NCBI RefSeq assembly: GCF_011601275.1
Contig: NZ_JAAOLY010000030.1
Coordinates: 1-41,511, forward strand
Origin: Janthinobacterium lividum
GTDB taxonomy: Bacteria; Pseudomonadota; Gammaproteobacteria; Burkholderiales; Burkholderiaceae_D
Direction of reading: 5' to 3'
Length of the DNA: 41,511 bases
Every line of letters begins with the position of its first letter. Position 1 is the stretch's first letter. Under the pieces are notes generated by a model. It saw nothing but the letters and a program-made list of their open reading frames with translations. It did not search any database and had not been told where the DNA came from. Shown in pieces: positions 16,023 to 24,421 of the stretch. A program made the position numbers and the translations under genes.

Positions 16023-17345
16023 TCAGCTGAGGTTTTCCAGGCGGATCTTGGTGACCGTGCCCACCACGCTGTTCAACGCTTCCATCTTCTCGATGGCTGC
16101 CGTGACGTTCTTTTCCTGCGTCTGGTGCGTCAGCATGATGATGTCCGTATGCGTCTCGCCCTCGGCCGGCTCTTTTTGCAGCATGGCGTCGATCGAGATG
16201 CCGCGTTCGGCCAGGATGCGCGTCAGGTCGGCCAGCACGCCCGGCTGGTCGGCCACGTGCATGCGCAGGTAGTAGCTGGTGGTGATTTCCGACATCGGCA
16301 GGATCGCGATATCGGTCATCGCATTCGGCTGGAACGCCAGGTGCGGCACACGGTGTTCCGGGTCGGCCGTGGCCAGGCGCGTGATGTCGACCAGGTCGGC
16401 GATCACCGACGAAGCTGTCGGCTCGGCGCCAGCGCCGCGGCCCGAGTACAGGCTGGCGCCGACGGCGTCGCCATGCACCAGCACGGCGTTCATGGCGCCT
16501 TCCACGTTGGCGATCAGGCGCTTGGCCGGGATCAAGGTCGGATGCACGCGCAGCTCGATGCCTTCCACGCCGTTGACGGTGGCGCGCTTGGTGATGCCCA
16601 GCAGCTTGATGCGGTAGCCCAGTTGCTCGGCGTAGCGGATGTCGACGGCATTGAGGTTGCTGATGCCTTCCACGTAGGCCTTGTCGAACTGCACCGGGAT
16701 GCCGAAGGCGATGGCCGACATGATGGTGGCCTTGTGCGCGGCGTCGACGCCTTCGATGTCGAAAGTGGGATCGGCTTCCGCGTAGCCCAGTTCCTGCGCC
16801 TGTTTCAGCACGGTGGCGAAATCGAGGCCCTTGTCGCGCATTTCGGACAGGATGAAATTGGTGGTGCCGTTGATGATGCCGGCGATCCATTCGATGCGGT
16901 TGGCCGTCAAGCCTTCGCGCAGCGCCTTGATGATGGGGATGCCGCCGGCGACGGCCGCTTCGAAGGCCACCATCACGCCCTTGTCCTGGGCGGCGGCGAA
17001 GATTTCGTTGCCGTGCACGGCCAGCAGGGCCTTGTTGGCCGTGACCACGTGCTTGCCGTTGGCGATCGCCTGCATCACCAGGGTTTTCGACAGGTCGTAG
17101 CCGCCGATCAGTTCGACGACGATGTCGATCTCGGGATCGTTGACAATCAGGTGCGGGTCGTTGACGACCTTGCACCCGCCGGCGACGAGCGCTTCGGCGC
17201 GCGCCACGTCGCGCACGGCGACGGCGACGACTTCAATGCCGCGGCCCGCGCGGCGCTTGATTTCTTCCTGGTTGCGCTTCAGGACGCTGAACGTGCCGTA
17301 ACCGACATTGCCCAGGCCCAGCAGGCCGATCTTGATGGATTTCAT
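16023..17345 (-). CDS. hom: Homoserine dehydrogenase
   Basis: 440 residues; makes homoserine from aspartate semialdehyde with NAD(P)H, the branch point to threonine and methionine. The start at 17345 gives MKSIKIGLLGLGNVGYGTF, with the Rossmann glycines GLGNVG at residues 10-15; the frame extends further upstream but that stretch overlaps the alaA end and is not conserved. Landmarks: DIVVELIGG, VTANKALLA with the catalytic-region Lys, GIINGTTNFIL, the E-A-D-P-x-x-D-x-x-G-x-D-A-x-x-K catalytic signature (read at AEADPTFDIEGVDAAHK), and a C-terminal ACT domain (LRMHVADQPGVLADLTRIL) for feedback by threonine. It follows alaA by 73 bp containing a stem-loop. No threonine synthase gene follows; a terminator does. 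Confidence 0.95.
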   Translation of the reverse strand: MKSIKIGLLGLGNVGYGTFSVLKRNQEEIKRRAGRGIEVVAVAVRDVARAEALVAGGCKVVNDPHLIVNDPEIDIVVELIGGYDLSKTLVMQAIANGKHVVTANKALLAVHGNEIFAAAQDKGVMVAFEAAVAGGIPIIKALREGLTANRIEWIAGIINGTTNFILSEMRDKGLDFATVLKQAQELGYAEADPTFDIEGVDAAHKATIMSAIAFGIPVQFDKAYVEGISNLNAVDIRYAEQLGYRIKLLGITKRATVNGVEGIELRVHPTLIPAKRLIANVEGAMNAVLVHGDAVGASLYSGRGAGAEPTASSVIADLVDITRLATADPEHRVPHLAFQPNAMTDIAILPMSEITTSYYLRMHVADQPGVLADLTRILAERGISIDAMLQKEPAEGETHTDIIMLTHQTQEKNVTAAIEKMEALNSVVGTVTKIRLENLS

Positions 17346-17368
17346 AGTTGTGCTTGACTGCTCATAAG

Positions 17369-17391
17369 TGGCGCCCCCTTGGGCGGCGCCA
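17369..17391 (-). promoter_or_regulatory. Strong stem-loop between alaA and hom
   Basis: TGGCGCC (17369-17375) and GGCGCCA (17385-17391) pair perfectly, and CCC-TT-GGG inside can extend the stem with one bulged base. It ends 23 bp before the hom start on the minus strand without a T run. It may set differential expression or message stability of hom; a terminator is less likely. Confidence 0.4.
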
Positions 17392-17418
17392 GGTTGATCG
17401 AGATTGCTGCTGGCTGGT

Positions 17419-18648
17419 TCAGCCCCGGCCGTGACGCTTGCGATAGCCTTCGAGGAAGCGCGCAATGCGCCCCATGGCCTCGGTCAGGTCATCGGAGTTG
17501 GGCAGGAAGACGACACGAAAATGGTCGGGCGCGATCCAGTTGAAGCCCGTGCCCTGCACGATCAGGACCTTCGCTTCGGCCAGTAATTCATAGGCAAACT
17601 GCTGGTCGTCGGCGATCGGGTAGATCTCCGGGTCCAGGCGCGGGAACATGTACAGCGCGGCCTTCGGCTTGACACAGGTGACGCCCGGAATATCGGTCAG
17701 CAGCTTGTGCGCCAGATCGCGCTGTTTCAACAGGCGCCCGCCGGGCCCCACCAGGTCTTGTATGCTCTGGTAGCCGCCAAGCGCCGTCTGGATGGCAAAC
17801 TGCCCCGGCGCGTTGGCGCATAGCCGCATCGAGGCCAGCATGTTGAGGCCCTCGATGTAATCTTTTGCGTGGCGCTTTTCGCCCGAGACCACCATCCAGC
17901 CGGAACGGTAGCCGCAGGAGCGGTAATTCTTCGACAGGCCGTTCATGGTGATGAACAGCACGTCGTCGGCCAGCGAGGCGATCGACACGTGCTCGGCTTC
18001 GTCGTACAGCACCTTGTCGTAGATCTCGTCGGCGAAAATGATCAGTTGGTGCTGGCGCGCCAGTTCGACGATCTGCAGCAGCACGGAAACCGGGTACAGC
18101 GCGCCCGTGGGATTGTTCGGGTTGATGACGACGATGGCCTTGGTCTGCGGCGTGATCTTGCGGCGCATGTCCTCGATGTCGGGATACCACTCGTTCTGCT
18201 CGTCGCACACATAATGCACGGGATTGCCGCCCGACAGGCTGACGGCGGCCGTCCACAGCGGATAATCGGGCGCCGGCACCAGCACTTCGTCGCCACTGTT
18301 GAGCAGGGCGTTCATCGACATGACGATCAGTTCGGAAGCGCCATTGCCCAGGTAAATGTCATCGATGGTCACGCCGGCGATATTCTTGCCCTGCGTGTAG
18401 TGCATGACGGCCTTGCGCGGCGCAAACATGCCTTTCGAATCCGTATAGCCGGCCGCATTCTGCAGATTGAGCATCATGTCGCGCACGATCTCGTCGGGCG
18501 GATCGAAGCCGAATACGGCCAGATTGCCGATATTGAGCTTGGTGATCTTGTGGCCTTCTTCTTCCATTTGCCTGGATTTTTCCAGGACCGGGCCGCGGAT
18601 GTCGTAGCAGACGTCCGCCAATTTATTCGATTTCTGAATCGGTCGCAA
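17419..18648 (-). CDS. alaA: Glutamate-pyruvate aminotransferase AlaA
   Basis: 409-residue PLP enzyme of fold type I, class I/II, making alanine from pyruvate and glutamate. It aligns by eye along its whole length with E. coli AlaA: MRPIQKSNKLADVCYDIRGP, GYTDSKGMFAPRKAVM, PAPDYPLWTAAVSLSGG, INPNNPTGALY, FADEIYDKVLYD, and PLP Lys240 in MNGLSKNYRSCGYRSGWMV. One small difference is NIGNLAVFGF, where E. coli has NIGNPAPFGF. The alaA-hom order is common in Burkholderiales. A start at 18648 fits the family N-terminus exactly. Upstream lies a 423-bp gap shared with the divergent Mth938/arn cluster. Confidence 0.93.
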   Translation of the reverse strand: MRPIQKSNKLADVCYDIRGPVLEKSRQMEEEGHKITKLNIGNLAVFGFDPPDEIVRDMMLNLQNAAGYTDSKGMFAPRKAVMHYTQGKNIAGVTIDDIYLGNGASELIVMSMNALLNSGDEVLVPAPDYPLWTAAVSLSGGNPVHYVCDEQNEWYPDIEDMRRKITPQTKAIVVINPNNPTGALYPVSVLLQIVELARQHQLIIFADEIYDKVLYDEAEHVSIASLADDVLFITMNGLSKNYRSCGYRSGWMVVSGEKRHAKDYIEGLNMLASMRLCANAPGQFAIQTALGGYQSIQDLVGPGGRLLKQRDLAHKLLTDIPGVTCVKPKAALYMFPRLDPEIYPIADDQQFAYELLAEAKVLIVQGTGFNWIAPDHFRVVFLPNSDDLTEAMGRIARFLEGYRKRHGRG

Positions 18649-19071
18649 AATAAATCCCTGTCGTGATGCGGCGCGGTGACCAGAACTTGCAGCGTGGCCG
18701 CCGCGCCAGAACTATGAACCCGTGAAACTGCGATGCGAAAGACTGCAAGGCGAAAACAACCATTCTCGCCGAAAACAGGGCATTTTATCAAATTAAACAT
18801 GGCGAACCGCAGCATTTGACGCCGATTCTGCCACGCCGGCGCCTCCGGACGGCAATCGGGCGGGCGCCATCTTCATCTTCCCTTAATCTTGCAGCATTAC
18901 CATGGCGCAAGCATGCACCGCCACTGTGGCGCCGAACATTGCAATTTGGAAAGGATATTGCTTTTCAGTCGCTCTTTTCTGTCATTTATGGCATGCTTAC
19001 GCCCTTGGCCGCGGCACGCAGTTTGGCCGCGCGCGTACCGATCAACCGACACGACCAGCCCCGATATCGCC
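18649..19071. other. Divergent intergenic region between alaA and the Mth938-arn cluster
   Basis: 423 bp with no convincing gene. It must hold the alaA promoter (an AT-rich stretch with ATTTTATCAAATTAAA lies at 18782-18797) and the promoter for the rightward cluster. One CTTAAT at 18882-18887 resembles a PmrA half-site, but I did not find a second copy at the expected 5-bp spacing. A 5'-extended frame from 18889 exists but has non-coding character before the ATG at 19072. Confidence 0.5.
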
Positions 19072-19464
19072 ATGAAACTCCACGCCAGCAGCACCCAACA
19101 ATACCAGACTGTCACCGGCTATGACGAAAACGGCGTCGAGATCAATGCCCAGCCGTACAACTATAGCCTGATCGTCATGCCGGAAACACCGCCGCGGGCG
19201 TGGGAAGTCACCAGTTTCGAAGAATTGACCGAGGCGCATTTCGCGCAAATCCTGGCCGACTCTCCCGACGTGGTCATCCTCGGCACCGGCGAGCGCCAGC
19301 GCTTCGTGCATCCGAAACTGACGGCCGCGCTGACCATGCGCCGCATCGGCGTCGAATGCATGGATAGCCAGGCCGCCTGCCGCACCTACAATATCCTCAT
19401 GGGCGAAAGCCGCAAAGTCACCCTGGCACTGATCCTGGCCCCGGCCGCAGGCAAGGCCGCATGA
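19072..19464 (+). CDS. Mth938-domain (AAMDC/DUF498-like) protein
   Basis: 130 residues; small alpha/beta protein of the Mth938 family, with no defined biochemical role in bacteria. ATG 19072 is chosen because the conserved sequence begins there (MKLHASSTQQYQTVTGYDENGVEINAQ) and the preceding in-frame residues read like intergenic DNA. Family landmarks: YNYSLIVMPE, W-x-V-x-x-x-x-x-L-T, VVILGTGERQRFV, GVECMDSQAACRTYNIL. Its stop overlaps the arnT start by 4 nt (ATGA), so it is translationally coupled to arnT. In many Burkholderiales it sits beside alaA-hom; here it lies head-to-head with alaA. The coupling to arnT looks incidental or regulatory rather than enzymatic (inference). Confidence 0.85.
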   Translation: MKLHASSTQQYQTVTGYDENGVEINAQPYNYSLIVMPETPPRAWEVTSFEELTEAHFAQILADSPDVVILGTGERQRFVHPKLTAALTMRRIGVECMDSQAACRTYNILMGESRKVTLALILAPAAGKAA

Positions 19465-21134
19465 AAATCAACGTCAACGAACTGCACTCGTCGCGGGTGC
19501 TGATGTGGTCACTGCTGGGCATCTTCATCGTCGTCACCCTGTATGCGCTGGGCGTGCGCACCCTGGTGCCGCCCGACGAGGGCCGCTACGCCGAGATGGC
19601 GCGCGAAATGTTCGTCACGGGCGACTGGATCACCACGCGCCTGAACGGCATCAAGTACTTTGAAAAGCCGCCGCTGCAAACGTGGATGAATGCGCTGACC
19701 TTCGCCGCCTTCGGCCTGGGCGAGTGGCAGGCACGCCTGTGGACTGGCCTGTGCGGCATCATCGGCGTGTGCATGACGGCCTACGCGGGCAAGAAGGTCT
19801 TCGGCCCGCGCGTGGGACTGTATGCCGGCCTGGTGCTGGCGTCGAGCCTGTTCTGGCTCGCTTCCGGCCAGATCAATTCGCTGGACATGGGCTTGTCGGG
19901 CATGATGACCCTGACCATGGGCAGCCTGCTGATCGCCCAGCGCGACGACGCCACGGCGACCGAGCGGCGCAACTGGATGCTGGCCTGCTGGGCAGCCATG
20001 GCGCTGGCCGTGCTGGCCAAGGGCCTGATCGGCATCGTGCTGCCGGGCGCCGTGCTGGTGCTGTATTCGCTGTGCGCGCGCGACTGGCGCATCTGGACGC
20101 GTCTGCAGCTGGTCAAGGGCTTGCTGGTGTTCTTTGCCATCGCCACGCCGTGGTTCGTGCTGGTCGCCCTGCGCAATCCGGAACAGCCGCATTTCTTCTT
20201 CATCCACGAGCATTTCCAGCGCTTCCTGATGAAAGGTCACAAGCGCGAAGGCGCCTGGTACTACTTCCTCGTGCTGCTCATTCCCGGCATCCTGCCATGG
20301 ATAGGCCTGCTGCCGCAAAGCCTGGCCGCCGCCTTCCAGCGCCAGGAAGGCGCCTTCCAGCCCCGTTTGATGCTGCTGGTCTGGGCTGTCTTCATTTTCT
20401 TCTTCTTCAGCTATTCGACCTCGAAGCTGCCTGGCTATATCGTGCCCATCTTCCCGGCGCTGGCCCTGCTGGTGGCGCTGTACCTGGAATCGGCATCGCG
20501 CCGCCAGCGCCTGTTCGCCGCCGGCCTGTTGTGCGTGCTGGGCGCGGCCATCCTGATCGGCGGACCGATCGCCTTCAGCAAGGCCAGCGCACGCGATGCG
20601 GATGCCCTGGTCGCGCTCAAGGGCTACCAGCCATGGCTGATGGCGGCCGGTTTCTTCGCCTTGGCGGGCGGCGCCCTGGCCTTGCTGCATGCGCGCCAGT
20701 TGCGCCGCGACATGACCGTGCTGACGATTGCCGGTGCCGGCTTCCTGGCCACGCATTGCATCCTGGCCGGCTCCGAACTGTATGGCCAGAACCGCGCGGG
20801 CACCGACATGCTGCCGCAGATCCAGGCCGAACTGACGGCCGATACCAAGCTCTATTCGGTCGGCATCTATGAACAGTCGCTGACGTATTACCTGCAGCGA
20901 CCCGTGATCCTCGTCGATTACTGGGATGAGTTTACGTTTGGCCTGAAACAGCAGCCGGAACTGTCCATCCCGACCATCGAGCCTTTCATCACGCAATGGA
21001 CGAACGATGCCAACGCCGGCGTGCACGACATGGCCATTATCAGCCTGAACCGTTACAAGGAATTGCAAGATCGTGGCGTGCCCATGCGTGTTATCGCCGA
21101 GGATGCGCGCCGCATGGTCATTGCCAACAAATAG
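19461..21134 (+). CDS. arnT: ArnT-like lipid A aminoarabinose transferase (GT83)
   Basis: 557-residue inner-membrane glycosyltransferase with about 12 helices. The N-terminal loop after helix 1 carries LVPPDEGRYAEMAREM, the acidic catalytic-site motif of ArnT/PMT enzymes, followed by GDWITTRLNGIKYFEKPPLQ (key K-Y-F-E-K-P-P). FFFIHEHFQRFL and the soluble C-terminal periplasmic domain agree with ArnT. It moves 4-amino-4-deoxy-L-arabinose from undecaprenyl phosphate to lipid A phosphates, lowering binding of polymyxin and cationic peptides. It is the first arn gene here, separated by 205 bp from arnB. Other GT39/83 enzymes look similar, but the arnBCAD neighbours make ArnT the clear choice. Confidence 0.88.
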   Translation: MKINVNELHSSRVLMWSLLGIFIVVTLYALGVRTLVPPDEGRYAEMAREMFVTGDWITTRLNGIKYFEKPPLQTWMNALTFAAFGLGEWQARLWTGLCGIIGVCMTAYAGKKVFGPRVGLYAGLVLASSLFWLASGQINSLDMGLSGMMTLTMGSLLIAQRDDATATERRNWMLACWAAMALAVLAKGLIGIVLPGAVLVLYSLCARDWRIWTRLQLVKGLLVFFAIATPWFVLVALRNPEQPHFFFIHEHFQRFLMKGHKREGAWYYFLVLLIPGILPWIGLLPQSLAAAFQRQEGAFQPRLMLLVWAVFIFFFFSYSTSKLPGYIVPIFPALALLVALYLESASRRQRLFAAGLLCVLGAAILIGGPIAFSKASARDADALVALKGYQPWLMAAGFFALAGGALALLHARQLRRDMTVLTIAGAGFLATHCILAGSELYGQNRAGTDMLPQIQAELTADTKLYSVGIYEQSLTYYLQRPVILVDYWDEFTFGLKQQPELSIPTIEPFITQWTNDANAGVHDMAIISLNRYKELQDRGVPMRVIAEDARRMVIANK

Positions 21135-21339
21135 TGTTTAACTGGGGCGCGAGGCAGCACGGAGCGCGCCCCCGGCCAGCTTGCCCCGCCCCCGCAGCAG
21201 CAGGATTTTTTCACTGCTGAACCGGCTGCGCCGCCATACTGACGATATAGAATAGCCATGCCTGCCGGCCGCGTTTGAGCGCACGGCAGCCTCGGCGACA
21301 CCGATACCCTGACACCATACCGACCCAAGAGCCGCACCC

Positions 21340-22476
21340 ATGACCTCTACCCTGCCCTTTTTGCCATTTTCCAAACCCACCATCGACGAAGCGACCATCG
21401 CCGCCGTCGGCGAAGTGCTGCGCTCGGGCTGGATCACCAGCGGCCCGAAAGTGCAGGCCTTCGAAGCCCAGCTGTCCGAGTATTTCGGCGGGCGTCCCGT
21501 GCGCACCTTCAATTCGGGCACGTGCACCATGGAAATCGCGCTGCGCATCGCCGGCATAGGCCCCGGCGACGAAGTCATCACCACGCCCGTGTCGTGGGTA
21601 GCGACGGCCAACGTCATCATCGAAGTGGGCGCCACGCCCGTGTTTGCCGATATCGATCCCGTCACGCGGAACATCGACCTCGACAAGCTGGAAGCGGCCA
21701 TCACCCCGCGTACGAAAGCCATCATCCCCGTCTACCTGTCCGGCTTGCCCGTCGACATGGACCGCCTGTACGCGATTGCTGACAAGTACAATTTGCGGGT
21801 CGTGGAAGATGCGGCGCAAGCGTTCGGCTCCACGTGGAAAGGCAAGCGCATCGGCGCGTTTGGCGACTTCGTCTCGTTCAGCTTCCAGGCCAACAAGAAC
21901 ATCACCACGGGCGAAGGCGGCTGCCTCGTCCTGAACAACCTGGAAGAAGCCAAGCTGGCCGAGAAATACCGGCTGCAGGGCGTCACGCGCAGCGGCGTCG
22001 ACGGCATCGACGTCGACGTGCTGGGCGGCAAATACAACATGAGCGACATCATGGCCGCCATCGGCCTGGGCCAGTTCGCCAATATCGACGCCATCACGGC
22101 CCACCGCCGCGCGCTGGCGCGCCATTACTTTGAGCAATTCGGCAGCGACTTCGAAGCGCACAGCGGCGCCCAGCTGCCCGTGCAGGACTTTGAAAACAGC
22201 AACTGGCACTTGTTCCAGATTATCCTCCCCGACAACGGCCCCGGCACGCGCGCCGCGTTCATGCAGCAAATGGCACAACAAAACGTGGGAACGGGCTATC
22301 ATTACGCACCGATCCACCTGTTTACCATGTACCGCGAACGCGGCTTTACCGAGGGCATGTTCCCTGTCTCGGAAAAGATCGGCCGCCTGACCGTGACCTT
22401 GCCGATGTTCTACGCCATGACGACACAGGACGTGGAACGCGCCGTCGCCACCGTCAAATCCATTCTCATCAAATGA
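21340..22476 (+). CDS. arnB: UDP-4-amino-4-deoxy-L-arabinose aminotransferase ArnB
   Basis: 378-residue PLP enzyme (DegT/DnrJ/EryC1/StrS family). It converts UDP-4-keto-pentose to UDP-L-Ara4N using glutamate. Motifs: LPFSKPTIDEATI, LRSGWITSGPKVQAFE, SGTCTMEIALRIAGIGPGDEV with the phosphate-binding Ser/Thr, cofactor Asp157 in VVEDAAQAFG, and PLP Lys186 in SFSFQANKNITTGEGG. The start codon follows a modest AAGAG site. The 205-bp gap before it holds a -10-like TATAGAAT at 21246-21253, so arnB-arnD could be transcribed separately from arnT; I found no matching -35 box. It overlaps arnC by 4 nt (ATGA). Confidence 0.93.
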   Translation: MTSTLPFLPFSKPTIDEATIAAVGEVLRSGWITSGPKVQAFEAQLSEYFGGRPVRTFNSGTCTMEIALRIAGIGPGDEVITTPVSWVATANVIIEVGATPVFADIDPVTRNIDLDKLEAAITPRTKAIIPVYLSGLPVDMDRLYAIADKYNLRVVEDAAQAFGSTWKGKRIGAFGDFVSFSFQANKNITTGEGGCLVLNNLEEAKLAEKYRLQGVTRSGVDGIDVDVLGGKYNMSDIMAAIGLGQFANIDAITAHRRALARHYFEQFGSDFEAHSGAQLPVQDFENSNWHLFQIILPDNGPGTRAAFMQQMAQQNVGTGYHYAPIHLFTMYRERGFTEGMFPVSEKIGRLTVTLPMFYAMTTQDVERAVATVKSILIK

Positions 22477-23483
22477 GCAGCGCGCCGATGAAACCTGAAC
22501 TGTCCGTTATCATTCCGATCTACAACGAGCAGGATGGCCTGGCCAGCCTGTTCGCCCGCCTGTATCCGGCCCTCGATGCCTTGCAGACGAGCTACGAGAT
22601 CATCTTCATCAACGATGGCAGCCGCGACAATTCGGTGGCCATCCTGGCGGAACAGTTCCGCCAGCGCCCCGACGTCACGCGCGTCGTCTTGTTCAACGGT
22701 AATTATGGCCAGCACATGGCCATCCTGGCCGGTTTTGAATCCTCGCGCGGGCAGATCATGGTCACGCTCGACGCCGACTTGCAGAATCCGCCCGAAGAAA
22801 TCGGCAACCTCGTGGCGAAGATGCGCGAAGGCTACGATTACGTGGGTTCGATCCGGCGCAAGCGGCAAGATTCCGCCTGGCGCACCCTGGCCTCGAAGAT
22901 GATGAACCGGCTGCGCGAGCGCATCACCAACATCAAGATCACGGACCAGGGCAACATGCTGCGCGCATATGGCCGCAACGTGATCGACCTGGTCAACCAA
23001 TGCGCCGAAGTCAACACCTTCGTGCCGGCACTGGCCTACACGTTTGCCCGCAAGCCCACGGAAATTACCGTCGAACACGAGGAACGGGCAGCCGGCGAGT
23101 CGAAATACTCGCTGTACAGCCTGATCCGCCTCAATTTCGACCTGGTCACGGGCTTTTCGCTGATTCCCCTGCAAATTTTCTCGATGCTGGGCATGCTGCT
23201 GTCGCTCAGTTCGGCCGGGCTGGTGATCTATCTGCTGGCGCGCCGCTTCCTGTTCGGCGCCGAGGCGCAGGGCGTATTCACCCTTTTCGCCATCGCCTTC
23301 TTCCTGATGGGCGTGATCCTGTTCGGCATCGGCCTCGTGGGCGAGTACGTGGGACGCATCTTCCAGCAAGTGCGCGCCCGCCCCCGCTACGTGGTGCAAA
23401 CCATCTTGCAGGACGGCATGGTCCAGGCGGAAGCCGAGGCGCCATCGTACGTGCGCCTGGAAAAACGCCAGGTGGGCCGCTGA
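22473..23483 (+). CDS. arnC: Undecaprenyl-phosphate 4-deoxy-4-formamido-L-arabinose transferase ArnC
   Basis: 336-residue GT2 glycosyltransferase. It attaches the formylated sugar from UDP to undecaprenyl phosphate on the cytoplasmic face. GT-A features: LSVIIPIYNEQDG, FINDGSRDNS, GNYGQHMAILAGFE, DXD-like TLDADLQNPPEE, and the acceptor loop region ITDQGNMLRAYGR. Two C-terminal helices (near residues 230-255 and 265-290) anchor it in the membrane, as in ArnC/DPMS enzymes. The start at 22473 overlaps arnB; an alternative ATG at 22488 (MKPELSVI) would also give a full domain. It overlaps the next gene by 1 nt (TGATG). Confidence 0.92.
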   Translation: MSSAPMKPELSVIIPIYNEQDGLASLFARLYPALDALQTSYEIIFINDGSRDNSVAILAEQFRQRPDVTRVVLFNGNYGQHMAILAGFESSRGQIMVTLDADLQNPPEEIGNLVAKMREGYDYVGSIRRKRQDSAWRTLASKMMNRLRERITNIKITDQGNMLRAYGRNVIDLVNQCAEVNTFVPALAYTFARKPTEITVEHEERAAGESKYSLYSLIRLNFDLVTGFSLIPLQIFSMLGMLLSLSSAGLVIYLLARRFLFGAEAQGVFTLFAIAFFLMGVILFGIGLVGEYVGRIFQQVRARPRYVVQTILQDGMVQAEAEAPSYVRLEKRQVGR

Positions 23484-24400
23484 TGGGCGCCCCGCGCGCC
23501 GTCGTCTTCGGCTACCACAATGTGGGCGTGCGCTGCATCAAGGTGCTGCTGGCCGGCGGCGTCGATATCGCCTTGGTCGTCACGCACGAAGACAGCCCCA
23601 CGGAAAACCTGTGGTTCGAATCCGTCGCCAGCCTGTGCCAAGCCGAAGGCATTCCCTACATCACGCCATCGGACGCACGCGCGCCCGAACTGCTGGCGCA
23701 GGTGCAGGCAGCCAAACCGGACATGCTGTTCAGTTTTTACTACCGTCACATGCTGCCGGCCAGCATTTTGGAAGTCGCGCCCGCCTACAATATGCACGGT
23801 TCGCTGCTGCCGCAGTTCCGCGGCCGCGCACCCGTCAACTGGGCCGTGCTGCACGGCGCCCCGCAAACGGGCGCCACCCTGCATGAAATGACGGTCAAAC
23901 CCGATGCCGGCGCCATCGTCGCGCAAACGGCCGTCCCCATCCTGCCCGACGACACGGCTTTCGAAGTCTTCGGCAAGGTCACCGTGGCGGCGGAACAAAC
24001 CCTGTGGAACGTGCTGCCAGCCTTGCTGGACGGCACGGCGCCGCGCCAGCTCAACGATTTGCGCCAGGGCGGCTACTTTGGCGGACGCACGCCGGAAGAC
24101 GGCCGCATCGACTGGAAGTTACCCGCGCAGCAGGTATACAACCTGCACCGGGCCGTCGCGCCGCCCTATCCCGGCGCGTTCACCGAAGTCAACAATGTTA
24201 TTTACACCATCGAAAAAGCCCGTTTAAGCAAGCATTCAGCAGGAAGTTTGCCACCGGGCTTGGCGGTAGTGGATAATTGCATCTTTGGCGTCTGCGGAGA
24301 CGGCCACATGCTGGCCATTTCCGCGCTGAGGGCTGCCGGGGAGCCGGTTTCGGCTCAGCAATTGCAAGCAAGTCTGACCACCCGCGTCAGCACACACTGA
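23483..24400 (+). CDS. arnA: UDP-Ara4N formyltransferase (ArnA N-terminal half as a separate gene)
   Basis: 305 residues corresponding to the N-terminal domain of E. coli ArnA. It formylates UDP-L-Ara4N with N10-formyl-tetrahydrofolate. Catalytic triad residues are in place: Asn103 and His105 in YNMHGSLLPQFRGRAPVNW, and Asp141 in KPDAGAIVAQ. The open frame extends upstream inside arnC, but the conserved protein begins at ATG 23483, which overlaps the arnC stop by one base. A formyltransferase C-terminal subdomain (GRIDWKLPAQQVYNLHRAV) follows. The E. coli enzyme continues into the decarboxylase; here that is the next gene, 21 bp away, so ArnA is split. The two halves may still associate (inference). 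Confidence 0.92.
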   Translation: MGAPRAVVFGYHNVGVRCIKVLLAGGVDIALVVTHEDSPTENLWFESVASLCQAEGIPYITPSDARAPELLAQVQAAKPDMLFSFYYRHMLPASILEVAPAYNMHGSLLPQFRGRAPVNWAVLHGAPQTGATLHEMTVKPDAGAIVAQTAVPILPDDTAFEVFGKVTVAAEQTLWNVLPALLDGTAPRQLNDLRQGGYFGGRTPEDGRIDWKLPAQQVYNLHRAVAPPYPGAFTEVNNVIYTIEKARLSKHSAGSLPPGLAVVDNCIFGVCGDGHMLAISALRAAGEPVSAQQLQASLTTRVSTH

Positions 24401-24421
24401 TATCACACAAGAGAATCTCAC

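Noticed and set aside
18882..18900. Possible PmrA box upstream of the Mth938-arn cluster
   Set aside because: Only one CTTAAT half-site was found; the second half at the expected 5-bp spacing does not match, and it lies about 190 bp before the start.
23000..23482. Upstream extension of the formyltransferase frame inside arnC
   Set aside because: It overlaps conserved arnC sequence in another frame; homology to ArnA begins at ATG 23483.
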